Below, one piece after another: positions 1 to 8,289 of a stretch of 33,646 nucleotides of DNA. The translations under genes and the position numbers were made by a program. Source of the DNA: Elusimicrobiaceae bacterium (GTDB lineage Bacteria > Elusimicrobiota > Elusimicrobia > Elusimicrobiales > Elusimicrobiaceae); contig JAFQAA010000004.1 of the NCBI GenBank assembly GCA_017417005.1, positions 1 to 33,646 on the forward strand. Reading direction: 5' to 3'. Below the pieces are notes generated by a model. The model had not been told where the DNA came from and made no database searches. It saw only the letters and a program-made list of their open reading frames with translations. Position 1 is the first letter of the stretch; every line of letters starts with the position of its first letter.

Positions 1-480
1 AAAGAAGAGGGAGTGCTTTCTAAAATAAAAGCAAACCTAGTTTCAAGGAAAAATCTTTATTTTTGGGCTAAAAAAATTAATCTTGGTAAGTATATGTTGC
101 TTGGCCAGGGGGAAATTGCCAGTGGCGGCAGAGAGCGTGCAAGCATTTTATCTAATGCTGTTGAAGCCCTGCTTGGTGCCATTTATCTTGATGGTGGCTT
201 TCAGGCGGTTTCTGATATTATAATTGCTTGGTTTAAAACACAAAAAATAGAAGTTGATTTGCAAGACTATAAAAGTGTTTTGCAAGAATATATGCAAAAA
301 TTAGGCAAGAGTGTGCCCGAATACGAAATAGTTGAAACTATTGGTCCGGAACACGATAAAATTTTTACTGCTGTTGTCTATGAACAAGGCAAGGAATTAG
401 GGCAGGGAAAAGGTCATAATAAAAAAGAAGCCCACCAAGCTGCGGCAAAAAATGCTCTTGCAAAAATAAACAAAAAATAA
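1..480 (+). CDS. rnc: Ribonuclease III, C-terminal part (5' end outside window)
   Basis: Double-strand-specific endoribonuclease that processes rRNA precursors and structured mRNAs in the cytoplasm. The reading frame is open from base 1, so the N-terminus, including the first signature motif (NERLEFLGD type), lies outside the window. Visible are the end of the RIII domain (REGVLSK-like entry, then LLGQGEIASGGRERASILSN and EALLGAIYLDGG) and a complete double-stranded RNA-binding domain over about the last 70 residues, ending in KKEAHQAAAKNAL. The GTG at base 13 is simply an internal Val codon. The second catalytic Asp (E. coli D114) is Asn here (codon 154-156), while the paired Glu (E117) is kept at 163-165. 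It is followed 24 nt later by an ankyrin gene. Identity is certain; full length is unknown. Confidence 0.95.
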   Translation, partial: KEEGVLSKIKANLVSRKNLYFWAKKINLGKYMLLGQGEIASGGRERASILSNAVEALLGAIYLDGGFQAVSDIIIAWFKTQKIEVDLQDYKSVLQEYMQKLGKSVPEYEIVETIGPEHDKIFTAVVYEQGKELGQGKGHNKKEAHQAAAKNALAKINKK

Positions 481-504
481 TATTAAGATTTTATAGGGGT
501 TTTT

Positions 505-1758
505 ATGAAAAAGATATCACTTTTCTTTTTGCTTGCCGTACCGATTATTTTTTTGTTGTGGCTTACCTTTCGCGGACCTGAAAAATCTACCAAACCCAGC
601 GATGCTGTTTTAGATAAAATAGCTTCTCAAAATCCAAAAGATATTGTTGATGAAATTGCCCAAGATATAGAAAATGGCGATTTGGAAAGTGCCTTATCTA
701 AAATGGTAGAAGAGCTAAAACACCCCGATATTCCAACTTCAAAAGGCCAACCTCTTATTGTTCTAGCGGCAGAAAAGAATAATTATGATTTGCTAGCTTA
801 TTTGGTTGATAACGGGGCTGATGTTAATGCCCTTGATATTTATACTGGCGAAACAGCTTTAATTAAAGCCGCAAGAAACGGCAATTTGGAAATGGTAATA
901 AAGTTGCTTGGCGCAAATGCCAATGTAAATGTTAAAAGCCAAAGGGGGATAAGTGCTTTAACTGAGGCTGCTAAAAACCAATATAGTCATATTACAGATT
1001 ATCTTCTTGCGCGCGGTGCTTTAGCCGGCGTTAGTGATGAAAATTTGCTTGCTTATGTTTTTGATAAAAATTATGTCGGTATGGAGGCTATGCTAAAAGG
1101 CGGGGCTAATGCCAATTTTGCCGATGTCAACGGCAATACGCCTTTAATTGTTGTGGCTTCCCAAGGGGATTTATCTGCTATGCAAAAATTGACGGCGTAT
1201 AAAGCCAATGTAAATGCCGCAAATAAATATGGTATGACCCCTCTTTTATATGCTATAAAGGGCAATCATAACGAAGCGGCGCGTGCTTTACTAAGTCGTA
1301 ATGATACTGATATAAACAAAGCTAATAATAATAATCAAACACCTTTATTTTATGCTGCTTATAACGGCAACACTACTATTGTGCAAGATTTGCTTGAACT
1401 TGGCGCCGATTATAAAAAAGCAGATAAAAACGGCAATACGCCTTTAATGGCAGCACAGAAAAGAGGTAAAACCCAAACCGCTACAGCAATAAGCAATTTT
1501 ATTGCATTTAAAAATATTCCAAGAGATAAACATGGTAATCAAATAATAAATAAGAAGGCACTTTCTTCCGTATCGGAAAAGACAATGGCGGCACAATCTG
1601 CGCAAGAAAAAGCCCAAAGAGAACAAGAGAAAATTATAAAACAAGCCCAAGCTGAACAGCAAAAGGCTTTAGCCCAGTCAAAAGCTAGGCAAGAACAAAT
1701 GCAAAAAGCTTTAGCTTTCGGTTCTACTCAGCAAGGGCAAAAGGCCGAACAAAAATAA
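505..1758 (+). CDS. Membrane-anchored ankyrin-repeat protein
   Basis: The 417-aa product has one N-terminal hydrophobic helix (about residues 5-22, ISLFFLLAVPIIFLLWLTF) with no clear signal peptidase site, suggesting a signal anchor that displays the rest outside the inner membrane. From about residue 85 to 335 it consists of ankyrin repeats with typical G-TPL-AA--G helix-turn motifs (TGETALIKAARNG, NGNTPLIVVASQGD, YGMTPLLYAIKGNH, NNQTPLFYAAYNGN, NGNTPLMAAQKRGK). The last 70 residues are rich in Gln, Ala and Lys and probably form a coiled coil. Ankyrin repeats bind other proteins; the partner cannot be told from sequence. A G-rich ribosome site (TAGGGG) precedes the ATG. The gene lies between rnc and trxA, neither of which explains its function. 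An exact 20-nt DNA repeat inside it hints at repeat duplication. Confidence 0.85.
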   Translation: MKKISLFFLLAVPIIFLLWLTFRGPEKSTKPSDAVLDKIASQNPKDIVDEIAQDIENGDLESALSKMVEELKHPDIPTSKGQPLIVLAAEKNNYDLLAYLVDNGADVNALDIYTGETALIKAARNGNLEMVIKLLGANANVNVKSQRGISALTEAAKNQYSHITDYLLARGALAGVSDENLLAYVFDKNYVGMEAMLKGGANANFADVNGNTPLIVVASQGDLSAMQKLTAYKANVNAANKYGMTPLLYAIKGNHNEAARALLSRNDTDINKANNNNQTPLFYAAYNGNTTIVQDLLELGADYKKADKNGNTPLMAAQKRGKTQTATAISNFIAFKNIPRDKHGNQIINKKALSSVSEKTMAAQSAQEKAQREQEKIIKQAQAEQQKALAQSKARQEQMQKALAFGSTQQGQKAEQK

Positions 1759-1774
1759 AATTTTTAAAGGGATA

Positions 1775-1803
1775 TTGACTTTTGTTTCTTAATCATATAT
1801 CCT
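1775..1803 (+). promoter_or_regulatory. Putative sigma-70-type promoter for trxA
   Basis: TTGACT (1775-1780) and TATCCT (1798-1803) are separated by 17 bases in the gap between the ankyrin gene and trxA. A transcript starting near 1810 would carry the strong AAGGGGG ribosome site at 1824-1830. The -35 matches consensus at 5 of 6 positions, the -10 at 4 of 6. Predicted by eye only. Confidence 0.5.
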
Positions 1804-1836
1804 TTAATTTAGAGGTATTAAATAAGGGGGACTTAT

Positions 1837-2157
1837 ATGAGCGAAATACATCTTAATGATGAAAACTTTGCAAAAGAAGTTCTTGAATATAAAGGCGTAG
1901 CTTTGGTAGATTTTTGGGCCCCTTGGTGCGGCCCTTGCAGAATGCTCGGCCCGGTTATAGAAGAACTGGCACAAGAATATGAAGGCAAAGCAAAAATCTG
2001 CAAAATTAATACAGATGATGCCCCGGAAAAAAGCGTTCAATATAAAATCGCTTCTATTCCGACATTGATGCTCTTTAAAGATGGCCAAATGGTTAAACAA
2101 ATGGTTGGCCTTCAAAGTAAAGAAGAATTAAAAAAGCAAATTGACGCATTGTTGTAG
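1837..2157 (+). CDS. trxA: Thioredoxin
   Basis: Small cytoplasmic dithiol-disulfide oxidoreductase that reduces protein disulfides using electrons from thioredoxin reductase. The 106-aa length is normal for TrxA. The active site WCGPC lies at about residues 30-34 (FWAPWCGPCRM), followed by the conserved KINTDDAP strand, the cis-Pro loop SIPTLMLFKDG and a final helix. There is no signal peptide, so it is cytosolic rather than a DsbA or TlpA type. A strong Shine-Dalgarno (AAGGGGG) sits 6 bases before the ATG, and the gene has its own likely promoter. A 13-bp stem hairpin follows the stop codon, suggesting a single-gene transcript. Confidence 0.97.
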   Translation: MSEIHLNDENFAKEVLEYKGVALVDFWAPWCGPCRMLGPVIEELAQEYEGKAKICKINTDDAPEKSVQYKIASIPTLMLFKDGQMVKQMVGLQSKEELKKQIDALL

Positions 2158-2187
2158 AAAATAGTTTTAGCAGTATTTCTTATCTTA

Positions 2188-2226
2188 GCTGTTTTGCCCG
2201 TATTTTGAAAGTGCGGGCAAAGCAGC
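2188..2226 (+). terminator. Long hairpin after trxA, without U-tract
   Basis: GCTGTTTTGCCCG (2188-2200) pairs with CGGGCAAAGCAGC (2214-2226), 13 pairs with one G-U, around a loop of about 13 bases. No T-run follows on either strand, so it is not a textbook intrinsic terminator. It could act with Rho, protect the trxA 3' end, or be a control element upstream of polA. Confidence 0.45.
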
Positions 2227-2290
2227 AAAAATCCAAATAAAATTAGAGGTTGTTATATTTCTTTCTTACGCCTAAGTTGTTTTTTCCTTT

Positions 2291-4918
2291 ATGCAAAATT
2301 CACAAAAATTATATTTAGTTGACGCCCACGGGTTTTTGCACCGCAATTACCACGCTTTACCAAAACTGGCTACATCAAAAGGTAAAGAGGTGGGTGCTTT
2401 ATATGGTTTTTTAAATTGGATTTTAAAATTTAATAAGGAAATTAAACCGGAGTATATTGCTTTTTGTTTTGATTCTAAAGGCCCGACAAACCGCCATAAA
2501 ATTTACCCGGCCTATAAGGCAAACAGACCGCCTACTGATGAAGCCTTAGTCCAGCAACTTAAAATTGCGCGTGATTTGGTTAGTGCACTTGGCTTTAAAG
2601 TTTGCGCTTTACAAGGAGCCGAGGCCGATGATATTTTAGCAACTTTAGCTACTTCTGCTGAAAAGCAAGGCGCACAGGCAATTATAATAACTTCCGATAA
2701 AGATATTTTGCAAATAGCGGATAATAATATAAAAATTTGGAGCGGCAATTTAAAAGAAGAACCCAAAGATTCTTCTGCCTGCAAGGCCAAGTTTGGGGTA
2801 GATTGCAAATATATTGCAGATTATTTGTCTATCGTTGGGGATTCTTCTGATAATGTGCCGGGTGTTAGTGGGCTTGGTCCAAAAGCAGCGGTGGAACTTA
2901 TCACAAAATTCGGCCATTTGGAAGATATTTTAGATGCTGCTAAAAATAAAAACCTTGAGATCAAAGAAACTATGGCACGCAAATTACTTGCCGGCGAGCA
3001 AGAGGCCCTGCTTTCCAAAAAACTAATTGTTTTAGATAAGTCTTTACCTCTTGAAACTGCTTTAGAAAACTATAAAAAGCAAAAGCCTGATTTGGAAAAA
3101 TTAGAATTTTTCGTTGGAGAATTTGAATTTAGAAATTTGGCAGCTTTTTTAGAAGAACTTAAAAACACGCCCCAAAAGCCCGAACCAAAAACCCTTGCCC
3201 AGCAAGGCGATTTATTTGATATGGCTTATTTTGAAGAACCAAAAGAACAAATAAAAACTTATACCTTAAAAGAAGTCTTAAACAAAATTAAAAACCAAAC
3301 AGAATTTATAATTTACGCGCAGGAGGATTTGCTTTTACTGGCTAAAGATGAAACTTTTTACTCAATTTGTGAAATTGAGACCATTTCGCCCGAAGAAAAA
3401 GCCACCTTGCAAGCCTTAGTTTTAGATGACAATATTTTAAAAATAGGACACGATTTAAAATATACTTTTAGACTGCTTGAACTTGAAGCGCAAAATAAAT
3501 TTTTAAATTGTTTTGATACTTCGCTTGCAAAATATTGTCTTGATCCTTCCGGCGAGTTTAGTTTAATGGGTATTTTAAGCGTGCACTTAAATTTATTTAT
3601 TAACCCCCAGGCTGAGCCTAAAGAACAACTTGCTTTTTACGCCAAACATTTTTTAAATTTAAAAGCCAAATTGGAACAAGAGCTAAAAGCGCAAAACCAA
3701 TATAAAGTTTTTAAAGAGATGGAAACCCCTTTAATGAGCGTTCTTTTATCTATGGAATTAAACGGCATAATGGTGGATAGAGCCTGGCTTAAAACTTTGG
3801 AAATTTTGCTTTCAAAGGAAATGCAGGCCGCCCAAAAAGAAGTAGATGCTCTTGCCGCAAGACCTGTTAATATAAACTCGCCAAAGCAACTGGGCGTTTT
3901 GCTTTTTGAAGAATTAAAATTGCCCTATCTTAGAAAGACAAAAACAGGCTATTCAACGGATGAAGAAGTTTTAACTTCGCTTGTTAAGGTGCATCCTATT
4001 GCAAAGCAAATTTTGGCTTACCGCGAAAGTGCTAAACTAAAAAGCACTTATGTTGAAGCCTTGCTTGATTTATCTTCCGAAGATACCCACAGAGTTTATA
4101 CAAATTTTAACCAAACGGGCACTTTAACAGGGCGTCTTTCAAGTTTTAGCCCCAATTTGCAAAATATTCCAATAAGAACGGAAAAAGGCCGCCTTATCCG
4201 CCAAGCCTTTATTGCAGAAGAAGGCAAAACTCTCTTATCTTTAGATTATTCCCAAATAGATTTGCGCGTTCTTGCTCATGAATCAGGCGATGAAACTTTA
4301 ATAAACGCTTTTAAACATACCCAGGATATCCATTTGCAAACCGCTAGCGAAATTTTTAATAAAAAACCTGATTTAATAACAAAAGAGGAACGCTCCGCCG
4401 CCAAGGCAATTAATTTTGGCATAGTTTACGGGCAAGGGCCTATGGCACTTGCGGAAAGTTTGGGTATTAGTGTCGCTAAGGCAAAAGAATATATAGATAA
4501 TTATTTTGCAAGATATGATACTTTAAAAGAGTGGATAAATAAAACTGCTGCCAAAGCGCGCCAAGAGGGTTATGTAAAAACTTTTATGGGGCATATCCGC
4601 TACCTGCCGGAATTTGAGGCCTCTTCAACAAGACTTACAAGTTTTGCAAACCGCGCCGCTGTTAATACTATTGTGCAGGGGGGCTCTTCTGATATTATTA
4701 AACAGGCTATGCTTGATATTTATAAAACTTTGCCAAAAGAAGTTAAAATTTTACTTCAGATACACGACGAACTCGTTTTTGAAGTGCCAAATGAAAAATT
4801 AAAAGAAATTGCCGCCTTTGTCAAAGATAAAATGGAGCAGGCCGTTATCTTAAAAGTGCCTTTGGTTGCAAAAGCCAAGGCAGGTAAAAACTTAAATGAA
4901 ATGGGGGCTGTTCTGTGA
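2291..4918 (+). CDS. polA: DNA polymerase I (5' nuclease plus polymerase, inactive proofreading domain)
   Basis: Fills gaps and removes RNA primers in replication and repair. The 875-aa protein has an intact N-terminal 5' nuclease (about residues 1-290: LVDAHGFLHRNYHALP, CFDSKG, GAEADDILATLA, TSDKDILQI and the H3TH around NVPGVSGLGPK). A 3'-5' exonuclease-fold middle domain follows, lacking its catalytic acids: the DxE position reads Y342-A-Q344, exo II reads GHDLKYT and exo III reads YAKHFLN. The polymerase domain keeps motif A DYSQIDLR (D652), motif B with RSAAKAINFGIVYG and motif C IHDELVF (H825-D826-E827). The steric-gate Glu of motif A is Asp (D657). An in-frame stop lies just upstream, at 2273, so this ATG is the first usable start; no clear Shine-Dalgarno precedes it. 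It overlaps coaE by 4 nt. Confidence 0.97.
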   Translation: MQNSQKLYLVDAHGFLHRNYHALPKLATSKGKEVGALYGFLNWILKFNKEIKPEYIAFCFDSKGPTNRHKIYPAYKANRPPTDEALVQQLKIARDLVSALGFKVCALQGAEADDILATLATSAEKQGAQAIIITSDKDILQIADNNIKIWSGNLKEEPKDSSACKAKFGVDCKYIADYLSIVGDSSDNVPGVSGLGPKAAVELITKFGHLEDILDAAKNKNLEIKETMARKLLAGEQEALLSKKLIVLDKSLPLETALENYKKQKPDLEKLEFFVGEFEFRNLAAFLEELKNTPQKPEPKTLAQQGDLFDMAYFEEPKEQIKTYTLKEVLNKIKNQTEFIIYAQEDLLLLAKDETFYSICEIETISPEEKATLQALVLDDNILKIGHDLKYTFRLLELEAQNKFLNCFDTSLAKYCLDPSGEFSLMGILSVHLNLFINPQAEPKEQLAFYAKHFLNLKAKLEQELKAQNQYKVFKEMETPLMSVLLSMELNGIMVDRAWLKTLEILLSKEMQAAQKEVDALAARPVNINSPKQLGVLLFEELKLPYLRKTKTGYSTDEEVLTSLVKVHPIAKQILAYRESAKLKSTYVEALLDLSSEDTHRVYTNFNQTGTLTGRLSSFSPNLQNIPIRTEKGRLIRQAFIAEEGKTLLSLDYSQIDLRVLAHESGDETLINAFKHTQDIHLQTASEIFNKKPDLITKEERSAAKAINFGIVYGQGPMALAESLGISVAKAKEYIDNYFARYDTLKEWINKTAAKARQEGYVKTFMGHIRYLPEFEASSTRLTSFANRAAVNTIVQGGSSDIIKQAMLDIYKTLPKEVKILLQIHDELVFEVPNEKLKEIAAFVKDKMEQAVILKVPLVAKAKAGKNLNEMGAVL

Positions 4919-5487
4919 ATTTTAAAAAAGAAGGCGCTTTAGTTATCGGTCTTAGCGGGGCTGTTGCAAGTGGCAAAAGCACGGCTCTTGAAACATTTAA
5001 AAAACTTGGTGCGGAAGTTATTTGTAGCGATATTTTGGCCGCCCAAAATTTTGCTTTGCTTAAAGATAAAATAGAGGCCTATTTTAACACCACGGATAAA
5101 GCGCAAATTGCCGGTAAAATTTTTAAAAACGCGCAAGATAAAAAATGGCTTGAAAAACTCTTGCACCCCTTGGTGTTAAAAGAGGCGCAAGCAAAAATCA
5201 GGCAAAGCACAAAAAAGATAATTGTTTTTGATATACCTTTGCTTTTTGAATGTGGCCTTGAAGAAAGTTTTGATTTTACCCTTTGTCTTTATACAGATTT
5301 TAATATCCGTCTAAAAAGAGCAGTTGCGCGCAAAATGACAAAAGAAGATTTTTTAAACAGAGATAAAGCCCAGCTTCCCTTGGAAGAAAAAGCCCAAAGA
5401 GCAAATTTGGTAATTTTTAATAATTCAAATAGAAAAGATTTAGAAGAAAAAATAGAAAAACTATTTTTAATTTTAAATAATAAATAA
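4915..5487 (+). CDS. coaE: Dephospho-CoA kinase
   Basis: Catalyses the last step of coenzyme A synthesis, ATP-dependent phosphorylation of the 3' hydroxyl of dephospho-CoA. The 190-aa P-loop protein shows Walker [10 protein letters not shown] near residues 15-23, a retained Asp after the first strand (ICSD, replacing the usual DAD), [12 protein letters not shown], the [10 protein letters not shown] strand and the [15 protein letters not shown] lid segment. The region after SDILAAQ is shorter than in E. coli. The start is GTG, overlapping the polA stop as GTGA, with a GGGGG ribosome site inside the end of polA, so translation is coupled to polA. Pairing of polA and coaE is common in bacteria. 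Confidence 0.93.
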   Translation: MNFKKEGALVIGLSGAVASGKSTALETFKKLGAEVICSDILAAQNFALLKDKIEAYFNTTDKAQIAGKIFKNAQDKKWLEKLLHPLVLKEAQAKIRQSTKKIIVFDIPLLFECGLEESFDFTLCLYTDFNIRLKRAVARKMTKEDFLNRDKAQLPLEEKAQRANLVIFNNSNRKDLEEKIEKLFLILNNK

Positions 5488-5497
5488 GAGGAAAATT

Positions 5498-6985
5498 ATG
5501 GACAACAAAGAAGTAAAAGAAGCAAAAGCTGTAAAAACAAATGTAGCAACCCGCAGAAAATATACCCCGCGCACCCCGCGCACGCAAACAACAAATAATA
5601 CTCAAAATATAAATCAAAACACGCCAGCCACTAGTGGCATAGCAAATAACCAAACGCAAAATAATAATCAAAATAATTTTGCCAGACCCCAGCAGGCACC
5701 TTCTATGAAGGCAAACGGGGCAAAAACTTTGGATGCCCTTGCTTTATCTAAATTAAGTGTAGCCGAACTTACAAAACTTGCCTTAAATTATAATGTGCAA
5801 GATATTTCCGGTTTAAGAAAGCAGGAACTTATCGGCAAAATTGTTGAGGTTCAGGCAAAACAAAACGGCTCTGTTTACGGCGGCGGTGTTTTGGAAATTT
5901 TACCTGACGGCTTTGGCTTTTTACGCTCGGAAGAAAACAACTACCTTGCCGGCGCACAGGATATTTATGTTTCGCCTTCCCAAATTAAAAGATTTGGCCT
6001 TAGAAAAGGCGATAATATTGAAGGCCTTATCCGCCCGCCAAAAGATAATGAAAGATTTTTTGCTATGCTCCAAGTGCAAAAAGTTAATAATGTGGAAGCA
6101 GAAAAAATCTATAACAGACCTTTATTTGAAAACTTAACTCCTCTTCACCCAAATAACCGCTTTGTTTTGGAAGTTAATAAAAACGACCTTACCCAAAGAG
6201 TTATTGATTTAATGGCCCCTATCGGCAAAGGCCAGCGCGCCTTAATTGTGGCGGCCCCTAAAACAGGTAAAACCGTTATGATGCAGGCTTTGGCCAATTC
6301 CTTAACCACAAATCACAAAGATATTGAACTTTTAGTTTTGTTAATTGACGAAAGACCCGAAGAAGTTACCGATATGCGCCGCAATATTAAAGGCGAAGTT
6401 ATTGCTTCCACCTTTGATGAACCGGCCGAACGCCATGTGCAAGTAGCTGAAATGGTGCTTGAAAAAGCAAAACGCGGTGTAGAACACGGCAAAGATGTTG
6501 TTATTTTGCTTGACTCTATTACCCGCCTTGCAAGAGCTTATAATACCGTTATGCCGGCATCCGGTCGCGTTTTAACAGGCGGGCTTGAGGCTACTTCCCT
6601 TCAAAGACCGAAAAGATTTTTCGGTGCAGCCAGAAATATTGAAGAAGGCGGTTCTCTAACAATTATTGCTACTGCCCTAGTAGAAACCGGAAGCAGAATG
6701 GACGATATTATTTTTGAAGAATTTAAAGGCACCGGCAACAGCGAAATTTACCTTGATAGAAAACTTAGCGATAGAAGAATCTTCCCTGCTATTGATATAA
6801 ATAGAACTTCTACCCGTAAAGAAGATTTGCTTTTGACCGAAGATGAGCTTAATAAAGCCTGGATTTTACGCAAAATCTTAGCACCTTTAAGCTCCGTTGA
6901 TGCGATGACACTTTTGCTTGAAAAGTTATCGGCAACAAAGTCTAATAAAGACTTTCTTAAACAAATGGAAGCAAATCATTTCTAA
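5498..6985 (+). CDS. rho: Transcription termination factor Rho with Asn/Gln-rich N-terminal extension
   Basis: Hexameric RNA-dependent ATPase helicase that ends transcription of untranslated RNA. The 495-aa protein is longer than the roughly 420-aa E. coli form because of an N-terminal tail (about residues 1-72) rich in Asn, Gln, Thr and Lys and surely disordered. After it come the Rho N-terminal helical domain ([15 protein letters not shown]), the cold-shock-like RNA-binding domain ([23 protein letters not shown]) and the RecA-like motor: Walker A APKTGKT (253-259), [12 protein letters not shown], Walker B region [16 protein letters not shown] and [17 protein letters not shown]. The bicyclomycin-contacting loop looks standard. 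GAGG lies before the ATG, 10 nt after coaE. A strong intrinsic terminator follows directly. Confidence 0.97.
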   Translation: MDNKEVKEAKAVKTNVATRRKYTPRTPRTQTTNNTQNINQNTPATSGIANNQTQNNNQNNFARPQQAPSMKANGAKTLDALALSKLSVAELTKLALNYNVQDISGLRKQELIGKIVEVQAKQNGSVYGGGVLEILPDGFGFLRSEENNYLAGAQDIYVSPSQIKRFGLRKGDNIEGLIRPPKDNERFFAMLQVQKVNNVEAEKIYNRPLFENLTPLHPNNRFVLEVNKNDLTQRVIDLMAPIGKGQRALIVAAPKTGKTVMMQALANSLTTNHKDIELLVLLIDERPEEVTDMRRNIKGEVIASTFDEPAERHVQVAEMVLEKAKRGVEHGKDVVILLDSITRLARAYNTVMPASGRVLTGGLEATSLQRPKRFFGAARNIEEGGSLTIIATALVETGSRMDDIIFEEFKGTGNSEIYLDRKLSDRRIFPAIDINRTSTRKEDLLLTEDELNKAWILRKILAPLSSVDAMTLLLEKLSATKSNKDFLKQMEANHF

Positions 6986-7005
6986 CTAAATTTTAGCTTA
7001 GAGAT

Positions 7006-7042
7006 AAAAACCTTTCCTTGATAATACAAGGAAAGGTTTTTT
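7006..7042 (+). terminator. Intrinsic terminator after rho
   Basis: A perfect 15-bp inverted repeat, AAAAACCTTTCCTTG (7006-7020) and its complement (7027-7041), with a 6-base loop and a T-run in the 3' arm. It sits 21 nt after the rho stop and separates rho from the lol operon. The A-tract upstream would also allow termination on the opposite strand. Confidence 0.9.
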
Positions 7043-7069
7043 ACTATGGCTATATAGCCCCTTTTTTTA

Positions 7070-7083
7070 TACAATATGTATAT
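7070..7083 (+). promoter_or_regulatory. Putative -10 element immediately upstream of lolC/E
   Basis: TACAAT at 7070-7075 (5 of 6 match to TATAAT) ends 8 bases before the ATG at 7084. No Shine-Dalgarno lies between them. A standard start point would fall about 2 bases before the ATG, giving an effectively leaderless mRNA. No good -35 is visible; a 12-bp palindrome (7048-7059) occupies that area. Confidence 0.4.
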
Positions 7084-8289
7084 ATGAAGTTTGAAAGTTT
7101 TGTTGCAAAACGCTACCTACTTTCGCAAAGCAAGGGTGTGTTTTCTTTAATTACAACAATTATAGGCATTTTGGGTGTATGTGTTGGGGTTGCCGCTTTA
7201 ATAACAACCCTTGCTGTAATGAGCGGTTTTCAAAACGATATTAAAAACAAAGTTATCGGTGCGCAGGCTCATATTATGGTTATGGGTATGATGCCGGAAG
7301 GTCGCTATCAGAAAGTTCAAACTATAATAGAAAATATTAAAGGCGTAAAAGCAAGTGCACCAAATATTTACGGACAGGCAATTTTAAATTATCAAGGCCA
7401 AAACCAAGGCATTGTTTTACGCGGGCTAGACCCGGTGCAAGAAGCAAAAACAAGCAATTTAATTTCTTCCTTAACGGAAGGCTCTTTTACTATTGAAAAA
7501 GAAAATGTTTCGCCCGTTGTTTTAGGGCGCGAACTGGCCTATAATATGGGCGTTGATATAGGCGATGAGGTTGTGCTTGTTTCGCCGGCAACTATTGCCG
7601 GGGCTTTACCTAAAATGAAAAAATTTATTGTTAGCGGGCTACTTAAAACCGGTTATTATGAATTTGATAATACTATTGCTTATACCGATTTAAAAAGCGC
7701 TTCTGATTTTTTGGGCTTAAACGGAGGAATAACAACCCTTAGCGTTAAACTTGATAATCTTGAGCGCGCCCAAACCTTAGCCTTTGAAATTGACGAGGCA
7801 ACAAAACAAAATTATTCCGTTAAAACCTTTATGCAATTAAACAGCAATTTATATGCTGCTTTGAAACTTGAAAAAGTTATGATGTTTATTATTTTATCTT
7901 TAATTATTTTGGTTGCTTCTTTAAACATAACTTCTAATTTGATTTTGTTTGGGACGGAAAAATTAAGAGATATCGGTATTATGCGCGCTATGGGGGCAAG
8001 CCCTGCACAAATTAGAAAAATTTTTATGCTTGAGGGCTTTTTTATTGCAAGCGCGGGTATTTTATCGGGCCTTGTTCTTGCTTGCCTTTTATGTTGGGCT
8101 ATTGCCACTTTTGATATTGTTAAATTGCCGGCAGATATTTATTATTTAACAAAAGTACCGGTTAAAATGGAATTTTTGGATATTTTAAGCGTGGTTTTTG
8201 GCAGTTATTTATTATGTTTTATTTCTGCTTTATACCCCGCTTATAAAGCTTCAAAAGTTAATGCGGTGGATGCTATACGCTATGGATAA
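7084..8289 (+). CDS. LolC/LolE-family lipoprotein-releasing transporter permease
   Basis: Inner-membrane permease that, with LolD, extracts lipoproteins from the inner membrane for transfer to the periplasmic chaperone. The 401-aa product begins MKFESFVAKRYLLSQSKG, the standard family opening; longer frames would start inside the rho terminator and are rejected. The first membrane helix is at about residues 20-48 (FSLITTIIGILGVCVGVAALI), a large periplasmic domain follows to about 260, and three helices of the FtsX fold close the protein, with the family coupling segment LRDIGIMRAMGASPAQIRKIF between the second and third helices. Only one permease gene is present, so the complex is probably a homodimer or LolF type rather than separate LolC plus LolE. 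It overlaps lolD by 8 nt. No ribosome site is visible. Confidence 0.92.
   Translation: MKFESFVAKRYLLSQSKGVFSLITTIIGILGVCVGVAALITTLAVMSGFQNDIKNKVIGAQAHIMVMGMMPEGRYQKVQTIIENIKGVKASAPNIYGQAILNYQGQNQGIVLRGLDPVQEAKTSNLISSLTEGSFTIEKENVSPVVLGRELAYNMGVDIGDEVVLVSPATIAGALPKMKKFIVSGLLKTGYYEFDNTIAYTDLKSASDFLGLNGGITTLSVKLDNLERAQTLAFEIDEATKQNYSVKTFMQLNSNLYAALKLEKVMMFIILSLIILVASLNITSNLILFGTEKLRDIGIMRAMGASPAQIRKIFMLEGFFIASAGILSGLVLACLLCWAIATFDIVKLPADIYYLTKVPVKMEFLDILSVVFGSYLLCFISALYPAYKASKVNAVDAIRYG

Noticed and set aside
7018-7083. Longer start for lolC/E (TTG at 7018)
   Set aside because: It begins within the rho terminator and adds residues that no family member has. The ATG at 7084 gives the standard N-terminus.
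8198-8281. Longer start for lolD inside lolC/E
   Set aside because: The extra 28 residues are frame read-through of a membrane helix region; the family begins at the ATG at 8282.
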